Source: Micrococcales bacterium (GTDB lineage: Bacteria; Actinomycetota; Actinomycetes; S36-B12; UBA10799). Taken from it: 64,000 bases of DNA. How positions within the stretch are numbered: position 1 is the first letter of the stretch; every line of letters starts with the position of its first letter. The stretch covers positions 62,001 through 126,000 of the forward strand of contig JADJCR010000004.1 in assembly GCA_016703125.1 (NCBI GenBank), written 5' to 3'. Below are positions 24,310-32,015 of the stretch, in pieces. The position numbers were made by a program, and so were the translations under genes. The notes beneath the pieces are model-generated. The model worked only from the letters and a program-made list of their open reading frames with translations. It made no database searches and was not told the origin of the DNA.

Positions 24310-25196
24310 TCAGCTGACAGACACCTTCTGGCGGGGCTTCTCGCCAGGCTTCACGTCCATCTTGTGCACCCGCCAGGCCAGGGCGATCGCCGTGACCGCG
24401 ACGAGAGCGCAGATGACCCCGCCAACCGCACCGGGCATGCCGATCAGTTTGAACACGACGGCGAGGTTGCTGATGATCACCATGCCGCCGACGAGCGTGC
24501 CGGAGACTGTGCACGGGGGGCCTTGCCGGCGAAGCGGGCGGCGAACGGCGCGACCATCAAGCCACCGATGATGAGGCCGATCACGGCACCCCACGGAACC
24601 TGCGACTCCTTCGCCCCGACCAGGAAGCCCATCGACGCGGCCACCGCGACGGCGAACTCTGCCGCATTGACGGTGCCGACCACCTTGCGGGGCTCGTGCC
24701 GGGTCACGGTCATCATCGACGGAGTGGCGACGGGTCCCCAGCCACCGCCGCCAGTGGCGTCAACGAACCCTCCGACCAGCCCGATCGGCCACAGGTGACG
24801 GGTCCGGACCTTCATCTGCGGGACCAGTGACTTTCCGAACGCAAATCGCATGACGATCGAAACGCCGAGCAGCAACAGGATGGCGGCCATCCAGATGCGG
24901 GCACCGTCCATGCTCACGTTGGTCAGGATGACAGCTCCCGTGAAGGCGCCCACGACGCCCGGGGCTGCCAACGCGATGAGCACCCGCCATTCGACGTTGC
25001 CTTCACGCCAGTGCGCCAGACCGGACACGAATGTCGTGCCCATCTTCGCGGCGTGGGTTCCCGCGGAGGCCGCCACGGCCGAGTAACCCAGCAGCGTGAG
25101 CAGGGTGGCAGACGTCACGCCGAAGCCCATGCCCAGCGATCCGTCGACGAACTGCGCGATCCCGCCGACGATGGCGAAGACGACGATGAGCGGCAT
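24310..25196 (-). pseudogene. TauE/SafE-family permease, interrupted by a frameshift
   Basis: From ATG 25196 the frame encodes a TauE/SafE (DUF81) membrane protein: VGGIAQFVDGSLGMGFGV, AAKMGTTFVSGLAHW, a second repeat FVDATGGGGWGPVATPSM and the helices to FAARFAGKA. At a run of six C on the coding strand (24513-24518) the frame goes to noise and stops near 24477. The missing end continues perfectly in another frame (CTVSGTLVGGMVIISNLAVVF to KPRQKVSVS, stop 24310-24312). One extra C would restore a protein of about 295 residues, the normal family length. The family exports or imports sulfur compounds and organic anions. A real mutation or a homopolymer sequencing error both fit. AGGGAG precedes the ATG. 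Confidence 0.82.
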
Positions 25197-25385
25197 GACA
25201 CTCCCTATGAAAGCGGATTACTTGAGTTACTTAGTGCAGTTTTACCACGAAAGCGTGGGGAATGGAACGTGACATGCACCTCATGGCCGCGCGGCGCACG
25301 TCAAGGGAGCATCAAGTCGGCCCATGCGAGTTCTTGACGTTGCGACGGGTGGAGCCTTGAAGCGCCCGTCCCGCACCGTGGAAGC

Positions 25386-25712
25386 ATGAGTTCGACACCG
25401 CGCATCATCGCCACGACCGCGAGCGCAGCACTGCTGGCAGCTACTGGCGCCGGCGCGGCCGTGATGGCCGTCGACACGGTCACCGCAGGCTCCCCGCAGG
25501 TCGCCGCCGACGCCACCGCCACCACCGACAGCGTGCCCACCCCGCAGGACGACCGGGTCACCGTCTACAGCTCGCCGTCGGACGACCATGACGACGACGA
25601 TTACGACGAGGACTCGGCGTCCGGCAAACACCTGCAGCCCGCTCCGCCGTCCACGTCCTTCCAGGGCAAAACCGGCGGCCAGACCCAGAGCAACACCTCG
25701 AAGTCGTCATGA
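25386..25712 (+). CDS. Small exported acidic/Ser-Thr-rich protein
   Basis: This 108-residue protein has an N-terminal hydrophobic segment (residues 8-30) that serves as signal peptide or anchor. A low-complexity region with a strongly acidic DDHDDDDYDED cluster and a Ser/Thr/Gln-rich end follow. I see no FMN-binding domain of the kind modified by ApbE. It overlaps the apbE start by 4 bp (ATGA), so it belongs to the electron-transfer cluster. Its role is unknown; the acidic patch could bind cations or a redox partner. Confidence 0.72.
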   Translation: MSSTPRIIATTASAALLAATGAGAAVMAVDTVTAGSPQVAADATATTDSVPTPQDDRVTVYSSPSDDHDDDDYDEDSASGKHLQPAPPSTSFQGKTGGQTQSNTSKSS

Positions 25713-26590
25713 TCACGGTCGGCCTGGACACCTGGCGCACGCAGTTGCGCCTCAGCGTGCGTTCTGCGTACGACAGCGGCCTCGAGCGTGCCCTGCAACG
25801 CACCCTGGATGCCGAGGTGGCACGACTCGACGAGTTGGCCAGCCGGTTCCGCACGGACTCCACCCTGACCCGGGTCAACACCTCCGCTGGCCACTGGGTG
25901 GAGATCCCCTGGGGCTTCGTCGGCGTGCTCACCGCCTGCCTGGACGCCGCTCGCGCCACCGGCGGCCTGGTCGACCCGACGCTGGGCCGCGCCATCAAGG
26001 CGGCCGGGTACGACCAGTGGGCCGGACAACCGACCGCCACTCGGGCCGGCACACACAAGGGCGCCTGGCGCGGGGTGGGCATCCGCCCGGGCCGGGCAGC
26101 GGCACAGGTGCGGATCCCGCACGACACGGCGCTGGACCTCGGATCGATCGCCAAGGGCTGGCTGGCCGACCGCCTGGCCGTTGCGGTCCGTCGCGGTGGG
26201 CACGACGTGCTGGCCAACATGGGCGGCGACATCCGGGTGCTCGCCTCGACCCCGTGGACGGTCTGGGCCGACAGCGAACTGCCGGGGGTCCCGCCGGCTC
26301 CGGTCGACCTCATCGACGGCGGCGTGGCCACCAGCGGGATCGGACACCGCGCGTGGAAGGGTGGGCACCACATCATCGACCCGCGCACGGGGCGGTCCGC
26401 GCAGACCCCGTGGCACGCGGTGAGCGTGGTCGCGGCCACGGCCACCGACGCCAACGCCGCCGCGACTGCCGCCACGATCCTCGGGGACGACGCGCCGGCT
26501 TGGCTGGCCCACAAGGGACTCGATGCGCGCTTTGTCTCGACCGACACCATCACGACGACCGGCCGCTGGCCGCTGGAGGTGGCTGCATGA
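25709..26590 (+). CDS. apbE: ApbE-family FAD:protein FMN transferase
   Basis: This 293-residue protein has the ApbE fold: an N-terminal helix ending in LASRFRTDSTLTRVN, FVDPTLGR-like LVDPTLGRAI, the ALDLGSIAKGWLADRLA block, ANMGGDIRV and the late GGVATSGIG. FMN transferases use Mg2+ to attach FMN from FAD to a Ser/Thr in partner flavoproteins such as NqrC, RnfG or FMN-binding domains. No obvious signal peptide is present. The neighbours (heme membrane protein, NuoF-like protein, ferredoxin) point to a membrane electron-transfer chain. No substrate with an FMN-binding motif is visible in the window. Confidence 0.9.
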   Translation: MITVGLDTWRTQLRLSVRSAYDSGLERALQRTLDAEVARLDELASRFRTDSTLTRVNTSAGHWVEIPWGFVGVLTACLDAARATGGLVDPTLGRAIKAAGYDQWAGQPTATRAGTHKGAWRGVGIRPGRAAAQVRIPHDTALDLGSIAKGWLADRLAVAVRRGGHDVLANMGGDIRVLASTPWTVWADSELPGVPPAPVDLIDGGVATSGIGHRAWKGGHHIIDPRTGRSAQTPWHAVSVVAATATDANAAATAATILGDDAPAWLAHKGLDARFVSTDTITTTGRWPLEVAA

Positions 26591-27327
26591 CCTGGGAGAT
26601 GATCCGTATCACCGGACTGGTCGCCCTGGCGTTCCTCACGATGTCCGTCGCGCTGGGCATTGCCGGACCGGCGGTGCGCAATGCGACCAGTCGCCTGGTC
26701 TCGGTGAGCATGCACCTCACCGCGGCTGTCGCCGGCATCTCCCTGGTGCTGGCCCACATCGTCTTCGCCATCCTGGACAGCTGGGTGACGGTGCCGCTGG
26801 CCGCAGCCGTGGTTCCTGGCGCGTCACAGTGGGAGCCCTTGTGGGTCGGTGTGGGCACGGTGGCCTTCGATCTGCTGCTCGTGCTGGCCGTCACCTCGGC
26901 CATGCGCCAGCAGGCGCCGGGACTGTGGCGCAAGGCCCACATCGTGGCCTACCCGATGTGGGCGCTGGTGTGGATCCACACGCTGGCCGTCGGCACCGAC
27001 GCCGGCACCCCGCTGATGATCGGCATGGCCGCGGCCTCCGCCGGCCTGGTCACCGCCGCCGTCGTGCTTCGCCGCATGAACCGCCGACCCGTCCCCGCCC
27101 GACCCACCGCTCACCCGACCGTCCCCTGGAGGCCCTCCGATGACTCTCGACACCCGGCCCGCCGCGCTGCTCCCAGGAATCCCCGTGGCCGGCGGGCCCG
27201 CCGCGCCCGCACCTCATCGCCTGCTCGCCCCCGGCACACTACTGCTGACCGGTGTCACCCCCGGTTGGTCCGTGCGGGCGCAGCAGCACCAGCAGATGTG
27301 GGGTCCGTTGCCCCGGGTGAGTGCTGA
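26587..27327 (+). CDS. Ferric-reductase-like heme membrane protein with long 3' overlap
   Basis: From ATG 26587 about 175 residues form five to six membrane helices of the ferric-reductase-like fold. Histidines are suitably placed for heme b (SVSMHLTAAVAG, VLAHIVFAILD, RKAHIVAYP, VWIHTLAVG). After that the frame runs on for about 70 Arg/Pro-rich residues that overlap the next gene by 188 bp. This looks like out-of-frame translation, so the original stop was probably near the next start and has been lost by mutation or frameshift. It overlaps apbE by 4 bp. The protein should pass electrons across the membrane between the ferredoxin/NuoF-like proteins and an external acceptor. Confidence 0.82.
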   Translation: MTWEMIRITGLVALAFLTMSVALGIAGPAVRNATSRLVSVSMHLTAAVAGISLVLAHIVFAILDSWVTVPLAAAVVPGASQWEPLWVGVGTVAFDLLLVLAVTSAMRQQAPGLWRKAHIVAYPMWALVWIHTLAVGTDAGTPLMIGMAAASAGLVTAAVVLRRMNRRPVPARPTAHPTVPWRPSDDSRHPARRAAPRNPRGRRARRARTSSPARPRHTTADRCHPRLVRAGAAAPADVGSVAPGEC

Positions 27328-28366
27328 GGAACTCACCGCGGCCGCCGACCGCGCGGGCCTCGTGGGCGCCGGTGGCGCAGGGTTCCCGACCGCGCGCAAG
27401 CTGGCTTCCATGACCGGCACGCGACCTGGCCCGGTCATCGTCAACGGCTCGGAGGGCGAGTCCGCGAGCGGCAAGGACACCATCCTGCTCACCCACGTGC
27501 CGCACTTGGTGCTCGACGGCGCTGTGGCAGCGGCCCGGGCTCTGGGTACCCGGCAGGTGCTGGTCCGGATCCCGGCGACCCGCTCGCACGTCATCGACAT
27601 GGTGGCTGCCGCGATCGAGCAGCGCCGGGACCGCGACGTGCGGATCAGCGTGAGCCCGGGGCCTGACACGTTCATCGCCGGCGAAGCATCCGCGGTGATC
27701 TCCTCCCTGCAGGGTGGACCCGCCCAGCCCGTGCCGCTGCCGAAACCCCCGACGATGCGCACCGGGTTGCGCACCCGCCCGGTGCTGCTCAGCAACGTGG
27801 AGACCTTCGCCCGGCTGGCACTGGCAGCTCGGGGGTACACCGCCACCAGCAGCCTGGTCACCGTCTCCGGGGCGGTGGTCGACGCCGGCGTCATCGAGGT
27901 GGACCCCGGGACCCCGCTGGGCCACGTGCTGCGCGTCGCCGGAGCGGACGCGGATCTCGCCGCGATCATCACCGGCGGCTGGCACGGCAGTTGGCTGCCG
28001 GTAACCGACGACGTGATGGCCACCCCCGCCAACCGCGCCGCCCTGCGCGCGCGGGGCGCCCATTGGGGAGCCGGGGCCCTCATCGCGATCCCGCACGACC
28101 CGTGCCCCGCGGAGGTCCTGCGGGCCATCACCGACCACCTCGTGGCCGAAGGCGCCAAGCAGTGCGGACCGTGCATCCTCGGTCTGGACGCCGCCCGCGA
28201 TGACGTGCGGTCCGGACGAACGGTCATCGACCGCGTGGGCGGACGCGGATTGTGTGCCCACCCGACCGCCACCATCGCCGCACTGCGTTCGGGGCAACAA
28301 CTGCTCACCGAGGAACTCGCCCTGCACGCCGCGGGCCGGTGCTCCCTGCACGCGGAGGTGGTGTGA
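27140..28366 (+). CDS. NuoF/RnfC-like NADH-binding oxidoreductase
   Basis: This 408-residue soluble protein resembles the FMN/NADH-binding subunit NuoF and its SLBB relatives. It has the glycine-rich loop GLVGAGGAGFPTARKL, the NGSEGESASGKD flavin/nucleotide region, and LLSNVETFARLAL followed by an SLBB-like domain (VSGAVVDAGVIEVDPGTPL). Near the C-terminus is a partial iron-sulfur motif (Cys342-x2-Cys345 in KQCGPC, Cys372 in GLCAHPT). It would take electrons from NAD(P)H and pass them to the ferredoxin. ATG 27140 has GGAGG 8 nt upstream. The next gene overlaps by 1 bp. Confidence 0.87.
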   Translation: MTLDTRPAALLPGIPVAGGPAAPAPHRLLAPGTLLLTGVTPGWSVRAQQHQQMWGPLPRVSAEELTAAADRAGLVGAGGAGFPTARKLASMTGTRPGPVIVNGSEGESASGKDTILLTHVPHLVLDGAVAAARALGTRQVLVRIPATRSHVIDMVAAAIEQRRDRDVRISVSPGPDTFIAGEASAVISSLQGGPAQPVPLPKPPTMRTGLRTRPVLLSNVETFARLALAARGYTATSSLVTVSGAVVDAGVIEVDPGTPLGHVLRVAGADADLAAIITGGWHGSWLPVTDDVMATPANRAALRARGAHWGAGALIAIPHDPCPAEVLRAITDHLVAEGAKQCGPCILGLDAARDDVRSGRTVIDRVGGRGLCAHPTATIAALRSGQQLLTEELALHAAGRCSLHAEVV

Positions 28367-28560
28367 TGAGCGCGATCAGCATCGACTGGCGCCGCTGCGA
28401 GGGACACGGGGTCTGCTCGGCCGCCTTGGGCGAACTCATCACCCTCGACGAGTGGGGCTACCCGGTCGTGACCCGCGGTGAGGTTCCCGACGACCTGCGC
28501 GACGCCGCCCGCATGGCGCAGGCGACGTGCCCGGCGGCAGCGCTGCGGGTGCGGCGCTGA
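28366..28560 (+). CDS. Small ferredoxin (3Fe-4S/4Fe-4S type)
   Basis: This 64-residue protein has the pattern of single-cluster actinobacterial ferredoxins: Cys11-x2-His14-x2-Cys17 (CEGHGVC) and Cys55-Pro (TCPAAAL). The His in place of a fourth cysteine is typical of 3Fe-4S ferredoxins that serve P450s, but no P450 is nearby. ATG 28366 shares one base with the upstream TGA. It is the last gene of the ApbE cluster and the likely electron carrier to or from the NuoF-like protein. Confidence 0.9.
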   Translation: MSAISIDWRRCEGHGVCSAALGELITLDEWGYPVVTRGEVPDDLRDAARMAQATCPAAALRVRR

Positions 28561-28564
28561 GCGC

Positions 28565-28984
28565 TCAGGTGCGCACCTCGCGGGGCATCCTCCCGGTCGC
28601 CAAATGCTCGAGCGTCACCGCCTCCAGGATCCGGCGTTCGGCACGGCGCACCGCCAGCCACACGTCCTCGAGGCCGGCGGCGGCCCCGGCGTACTCCAGG
28701 TTGTCCGGCCGCTCACCTTGCACCACGGTCAGCGGCCCGTCGACTGCCCGGATGATGTCGGCCAAGGTGATCTCACTGGCAGGGCGGGCCAATCGGTAGC
28801 CCCCGACCCGGCCACGGCGGGTGCTCACGATCCCGGCCCGGCGCAGATCCGACATCGCCGATCGCACATAGTCGGTGGGCAGATTCTGTTCATCGGCGAT
28901 CACGTCCAGCGCGACGTAGTCCTCATGTGCCACCAGTTCCGCCGCAGCACGGATGGCGAAGACGATTCTGCCGGTGAGCCTCAT
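28565..28984 (-). CDS. Rrf2-family regulator without cluster cysteines
   Basis: This 139-residue protein has the Rrf2 winged helix (RIVFAIRAAAELVAH, ADEQNLPTDYVRSAMSDLRRAGIV, STRRGRVGGYRLARP) and the dimerisation helix with ITLADIIRAVDGPL. The three-cysteine Fe-S site of IscR/NsrR is absent; I find no cysteine in the whole protein. It is therefore a cluster-free Rrf2 protein, of the kind that senses small molecules or acts constitutively. ATG 28984 overlaps the stop of the lipoprotein gene by 4 bp. Its position convergent to the redox cluster suggests that cluster as a possible target. Confidence 0.9.
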   Translation of the reverse strand: MRLTGRIVFAIRAAAELVAHEDYVALDVIADEQNLPTDYVRSAMSDLRRAGIVSTRRGRVGGYRLARPASEITLADIIRAVDGPLTVVQGERPDNLEYAGAAAGLEDVWLAVRRAERRILEAVTLEHLATGRMPREVRT

Positions 28985-29448
28985 GCCGGGGAACTCACCG
29001 TCACGTTGACGATCCAGCCGTTGGGCCCGGCGGTGAAGTCCAGATCGACCGGCAACGGCGGGAGTTGCTCGACCGGAGTCGGCGAGTACCACGCCACGAA
29101 TGGCGCCTCATAGGTGATCGAGCCAGCGGAGACCTGCGGGATGCTGATGGCGTAGTACCCGGTGTCGGTCACATCGGGAAGGTACAGCCCCACCTGTATG
29201 GAAGACGGCGGTGAGTTGTCGAAGATCATCTTGGTGGTGACGTTGCTGACTTCGGTGGTGTACGGCTGGCCCGGTGCCGCCTGCCCCATGGTCTTACCCG
29301 CCCACTCGGCGCTCTGACCCATCTGCGAGTCGAAGATGCTGACCTGCTGCGGGCTGTCCACGGCGACGGCGAACGCGTCGGAGAACGACTTGGTCCCGCA
29401 TCCCGATAGCAGACCGAGCCCGAAGATCATCGCCAGCAGCCATCGCAT
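28981..29448 (-). CDS. Hypothetical lipoprotein
   Basis: This 155-residue product has a signal peptide with lipobox LLSGC (near residue 17) and a beta-rich mature domain (VSNVTTKMIFDN, IQVGLYLPDVTDTGYYAI, NGWIVNVTVSSP). I do not recognise the domain; it resembles DUF4352-like immunoglobulin-type lipoproteins in pattern only. ATG 29448 is preferred because the signal begins there and TACGGT ends 6 nt upstream (leaderless). It is translationally coupled to the Rrf2 regulator and divergent from the antiporter gene. Confidence 0.75.
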   Translation of the reverse strand: MRWLLAMIFGLGLLSGCGTKSFSDAFAVAVDSPQQVSIFDSQMGQSAEWAGKTMGQAAPGQPYTTEVSNVTTKMIFDNSPPSSIQVGLYLPDVTDTGYYAISIPQVSAGSITYEAPFVAWYSPTPVEQLPPLPVDLDFTAGPNGWIVNVTVSSPA

Positions 29449-29495
29449 CCCCCAACCGTATCCTTCGGCGATCGAGCCGGGCATAGACTGCGCGC
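29449..29495. promoter_or_regulatory. Divergent leaderless-type promoters
   Basis: TACGGT on the minus strand (29455-29460) ends 6 nt before ATG 29448. TAGACT on the plus strand (29484-29489) ends 6 nt before GTG 29496. Only 47 bp separate the two genes. Confidence 0.55.
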
Positions 29496-30758
29496 GTGGA
29501 TGGTGAAGTCATCGCGGTCCTGGCGGCCCTGGCACTGGTGTTCACCCTCGTCTCGCGCCGCCTGTCGGCGATCAATCTCACCGCGCCCATGCTCAGCGTG
29601 GTGGCCGGTTTCATCGTCTTCGCGGGCACGGACATGCCCATCGACACCGGCGCGGTCCACCTGGTCGCTGAACTCGCGCTGGTCGTCGTACTGTTCCACG
29701 ACGCCTCCACCGTGAGACTGTCCAGACTCCGGCAGGATCCGGGGATCGCGGCACGCCTGCTGCTGATCGGCTTCCCGCTGGCGGTGCTCGCCACGTTCCT
29801 GCTCACGCGCGAGATGCTCCCAGCCATCGGCGTGGCCGGCGCCTGGCTGCTCACCGCGTCGATCACCCCGACCGACGCCGGACTCGGCGCACCCACTGTC
29901 CTGAATCCCGTGGTCCCCACCCGCATCCGGCGCGGATTGAATGTGGAGAGCGGGCTCAACGACGGTCTGGCCACCCCCATCGTGCTGCTCGCCCTCTCGG
30001 CGCTGGTGGCCGAGGCGGGCGACTCCGAACCGAGCATCCTGCAGGTCGGTGTGGTCCCGGTCGTACTGGCTCTGGTGTGCGCCACCGTGGTCGCCCTGCT
30101 CGCGGCCTGGGCCATGGACCGCAGCCGGGAACGCGGTTGGAGCAGCCACCGCGGCCGCGCACTGGCCACCGCCGCCGTGCCCCTGGTGCTGTTCGGGCTC
30201 GCCGAGATCGTCGGCGCGAACGTGTTCATCACGGCGTTCGTGGCCGGCCTGGTCTTCGGTGCGGCCAGCATCACGCTCGACGAGGAGCACGAGACGTCCG
30301 ACGTGATCGAGATCGCGGCGGACCTGCTGGGCTTCGTCGTGTGGTTCTTCGCCGGTGGCATCCTGCTGACCGTCCTCAAAGTCGGAGTCCAATGGCAGTG
30401 GGTGCTGTTGGCCGTGCTCGCCCTCACCGTCCTGCGGATGGTGCCGGTGTTCCTGGCGCTGATCGGCACCGGCTTCCGGTGGCAGACGATCCTGTTCATC
30501 GGCTGGTTCGGGCCGCGTGGCCTGGCCACGATCGTGTTCGGCCTGCTGGCCTTCGAGGAACTCGGCGCTGACGCCACGGTGATGGGTCCGGTGGCCGGAG
30601 TCATCGCGTTCACCGTCCTGATCAGCGTCTTCGCCCACGGGGTCAGCGCCGGGCCGCTGTCCCGCCGGTACGGTGCCTGGGCACGCAGCACGCAGGCACC
30701 GGTCGAGTCCACCGCCTCGGTGGAGCCGCAACCGGCCCGGGGCCGCAGCGGTTTCTGA
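29496..30758 (+). CDS. Cation:proton antiporter (CPA1 type)
   Basis: This 420-residue protein has about 12 membrane helices of the Na+/H+ exchanger fold. Landmarks are LVAELALVVVLFHDAS in the early half, the ASITPTDAGLGAP ion-path motif with aspartate, NVESGLNDGLATPIVL (the paired Asn-Asp region) and WFGPRGLATIVFG. It exchanges Na+ or K+ for protons across the membrane for pH or osmotic balance. GTG 29496 is placed 6 nt after TAGACT and there is no Shine-Dalgarno sequence. The short C-terminal tail is Pro/Arg-rich. Confidence 0.93.
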   Translation: MDGEVIAVLAALALVFTLVSRRLSAINLTAPMLSVVAGFIVFAGTDMPIDTGAVHLVAELALVVVLFHDASTVRLSRLRQDPGIAARLLLIGFPLAVLATFLLTREMLPAIGVAGAWLLTASITPTDAGLGAPTVLNPVVPTRIRRGLNVESGLNDGLATPIVLLALSALVAEAGDSEPSILQVGVVPVVLALVCATVVALLAAWAMDRSRERGWSSHRGRALATAAVPLVLFGLAEIVGANVFITAFVAGLVFGAASITLDEEHETSDVIEIAADLLGFVVWFFAGGILLTVLKVGVQWQWVLLAVLALTVLRMVPVFLALIGTGFRWQTILFIGWFGPRGLATIVFGLLAFEELGADATVMGPVAGVIAFTVLISVFAHGVSAGPLSRRYGAWARSTQAPVESTASVEPQPARGRSGF

Positions 30759-30904
30759 ACCGCCGTGCACTCCCCCAGCCGCAACCGTTGGTGATACGTG
30801 CATCCGGGAGAGATCCGGACGATCGTTCTGGCTCCCCGGTATCCGCATCACTACCGCCTTTCGCGGGCGCGTATCAGCGTGCGGTCCGCGGGCAGGATGA
30901 GCTC

Positions 30905-31180
30905 ATGAGCGATGTCGAGATCGTGCGCACTGCGACCCAGTTCGAGTTGCTGAAGGACGGCCGACGCATCGGCCAGCTCAGGTACACCCGGGACGGTGAC
31001 GTGCTCACGCTGACGCACACAGAGGTGTCCGCGGAGTTCAGCGGGCAGGGCCTCGCCGGCCGGCTCGTGGAGTCCGCCCTCACGGACATCCGCGATCACG
31101 GGCAATCAGTGGTGGCGCAGTGCCCCTACGCGCGCAGTTACCTTCACAAACACCCGCAGTGGGCCGACCTCACGGTTTGA
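30905..31180 (+). CDS. YjdJ-type small GNAT acetyltransferase
   Basis: This 91-residue protein is a minimal GNAT of the YjdJ/GtN group: FELLKDGRRIGQLRYTRDG, LTLTHTEVSAEFSGQGLAGRL (acetyl-CoA loop) and VVAQCPYARSYLHKHPQW, the family's ending with Cys and Tyr. The substrate of this group is not established. ATG 30905 is preceded by CAGGAT ending 6 nt upstream. The preceding 146 bp after the antiporter gene contain nothing else I can name. It overlaps the convergent methyltransferase gene by 11 bp. Confidence 0.92.
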   Translation: MSDVEIVRTATQFELLKDGRRIGQLRYTRDGDVLTLTHTEVSAEFSGQGLAGRLVESALTDIRDHGQSVVAQCPYARSYLHKHPQWADLTV

Positions 31181-31985
31181 CGGCCTGCAGGGTGTAGGTC
31201 AGCGGCAGCCGTTCAGGGCGGTCGGAGAGCACCCATTCGGCCCCCCGTCGGCTCATCTGGGTGGGTAGCGGGTTCCACGGGACACTGTCGTGCTCGATGA
31301 GTTGCGTGACGCGCAATCCCCGCTCCAGCAGGGCCGTCACGACCTCGCCGAGGCCGTGGTTCCAGGTGTGGGTCGTTCTGTTCTGCAACGTTTCCTGCGT
31401 GACGACATAGGTCTGCTCCTCGTCCTCGACCAGGGGTGCGACGGTCTGGAAGTACGGGAACTCCAGGGCGAGCAGGTCGGGGTTCTCGTAGTCCAGGGCC
31501 CACAGCACCGGGTGCCCCTCGCGCAGGAACAGCCGGGCGCCGGGCGCCATGAGTCGCGCGACAACGCCTGCCCAGCGATCGATGTCGGGCAGCCAGCACA
31601 AGGCCCCGATGCCGGTGAAGACGAGATCGAAACCGCCCTCGCCGAGCACCTCCGGGCGTCGTAGAGGTCGGCCTGAACAAAGGTGACGTCCTGTCGGCTG
31701 TCTTGGGCCAGCGATCGCGCCACGTCCAGCGCGGGGGGCCGAGAAGTCCAGCCCTGTCACGTGTGCGCCCAGCCTCGCCAGCGAGACGGTGTCGGTGCCG
31801 ATGTGGCACTGCAGGTGCACCGCCCGCAGCCCCGTGATGTCGCCGAGTCGCGGCAGGTCGAACCGGACCACGTCGCTGATGTGTGCTGGATCTTCACGGA
31901 AACGCTGCAGCGCGTAGTCCTCTGACGCCGCGTGCAGGGCCACCCGCTCGTCCCAGTTGCGCCGGTTGACCTCGAAGGAGTCCAT
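31170..31985 (-). CDS. SAM-dependent methyltransferase with two compensating frameshifts
   Basis: The reading frame is open for 271 codons. It starts as a class I methyltransferase (VHLQCHIGTDTVSLARLGAH, GLDFSAP) and ends as one (FDLVFTGIGALCWLPDI, RLMAPGARLFLREGH). About 25 residues between, from 31737 to 31657, are out of frame; the expected ALDVARSL ... VTFVQADLYDA is encoded in another frame. Removing one C from a six-C run at 31733-31738 and adding one C at about 31655 restores the family sequence. Either the gene carries two real compensating indels or the assembly has two errors. Substrate unknown. TACGCT ends 7 nt before ATG 31985; it is divergent from the SDR gene. Confidence 0.85.
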   Translation of the reverse strand: MDSFEVNRRNWDERVALHAASEDYALQRFREDPAHISDVVRFDLPRLGDITGLRAVHLQCHIGTDTVSLARLGAHVTGLDFSAPRAGRGAIAGPRQPTGRHLCSGRPLRRPEVLGEGGFDLVFTGIGALCWLPDIDRWAGVVARLMAPGARLFLREGHPVLWALDYENPDLLALEFPYFQTVAPLVEDEEQTYVVTQETLQNRTTHTWNHGLGEVVTALLERGLRVTQLIEHDSVPWNPLPTQMSRRGAEWVLSDRPERLPLTYTLQAVKP

Positions 31986-32015
31986 GTCGCCGAGCGTAGG
32001 TCGTAGGTTTGTGCC
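31986..32015. promoter_or_regulatory. Divergent leaderless-type promoters, 30-bp gap
   Basis: TACGCT on the minus strand (31993-31998) ends 7 nt before ATG 31985. TAGGTT on the plus strand (32004-32009) ends 6 nt before ATG 32016. With 30 bp between the starts the two promoters overlap each other's upstream regions. Confidence 0.55.

Noticed and set aside
24302..24314. Palindrome GCTGAGCCTCAGC, and similar ones at 28556-28568 and 62159-62171, as terminators or operators
   Set aside because: Each is created by TGA and TCA stop codons of convergent genes 3-4 bp apart; the stems are too short to be informative.
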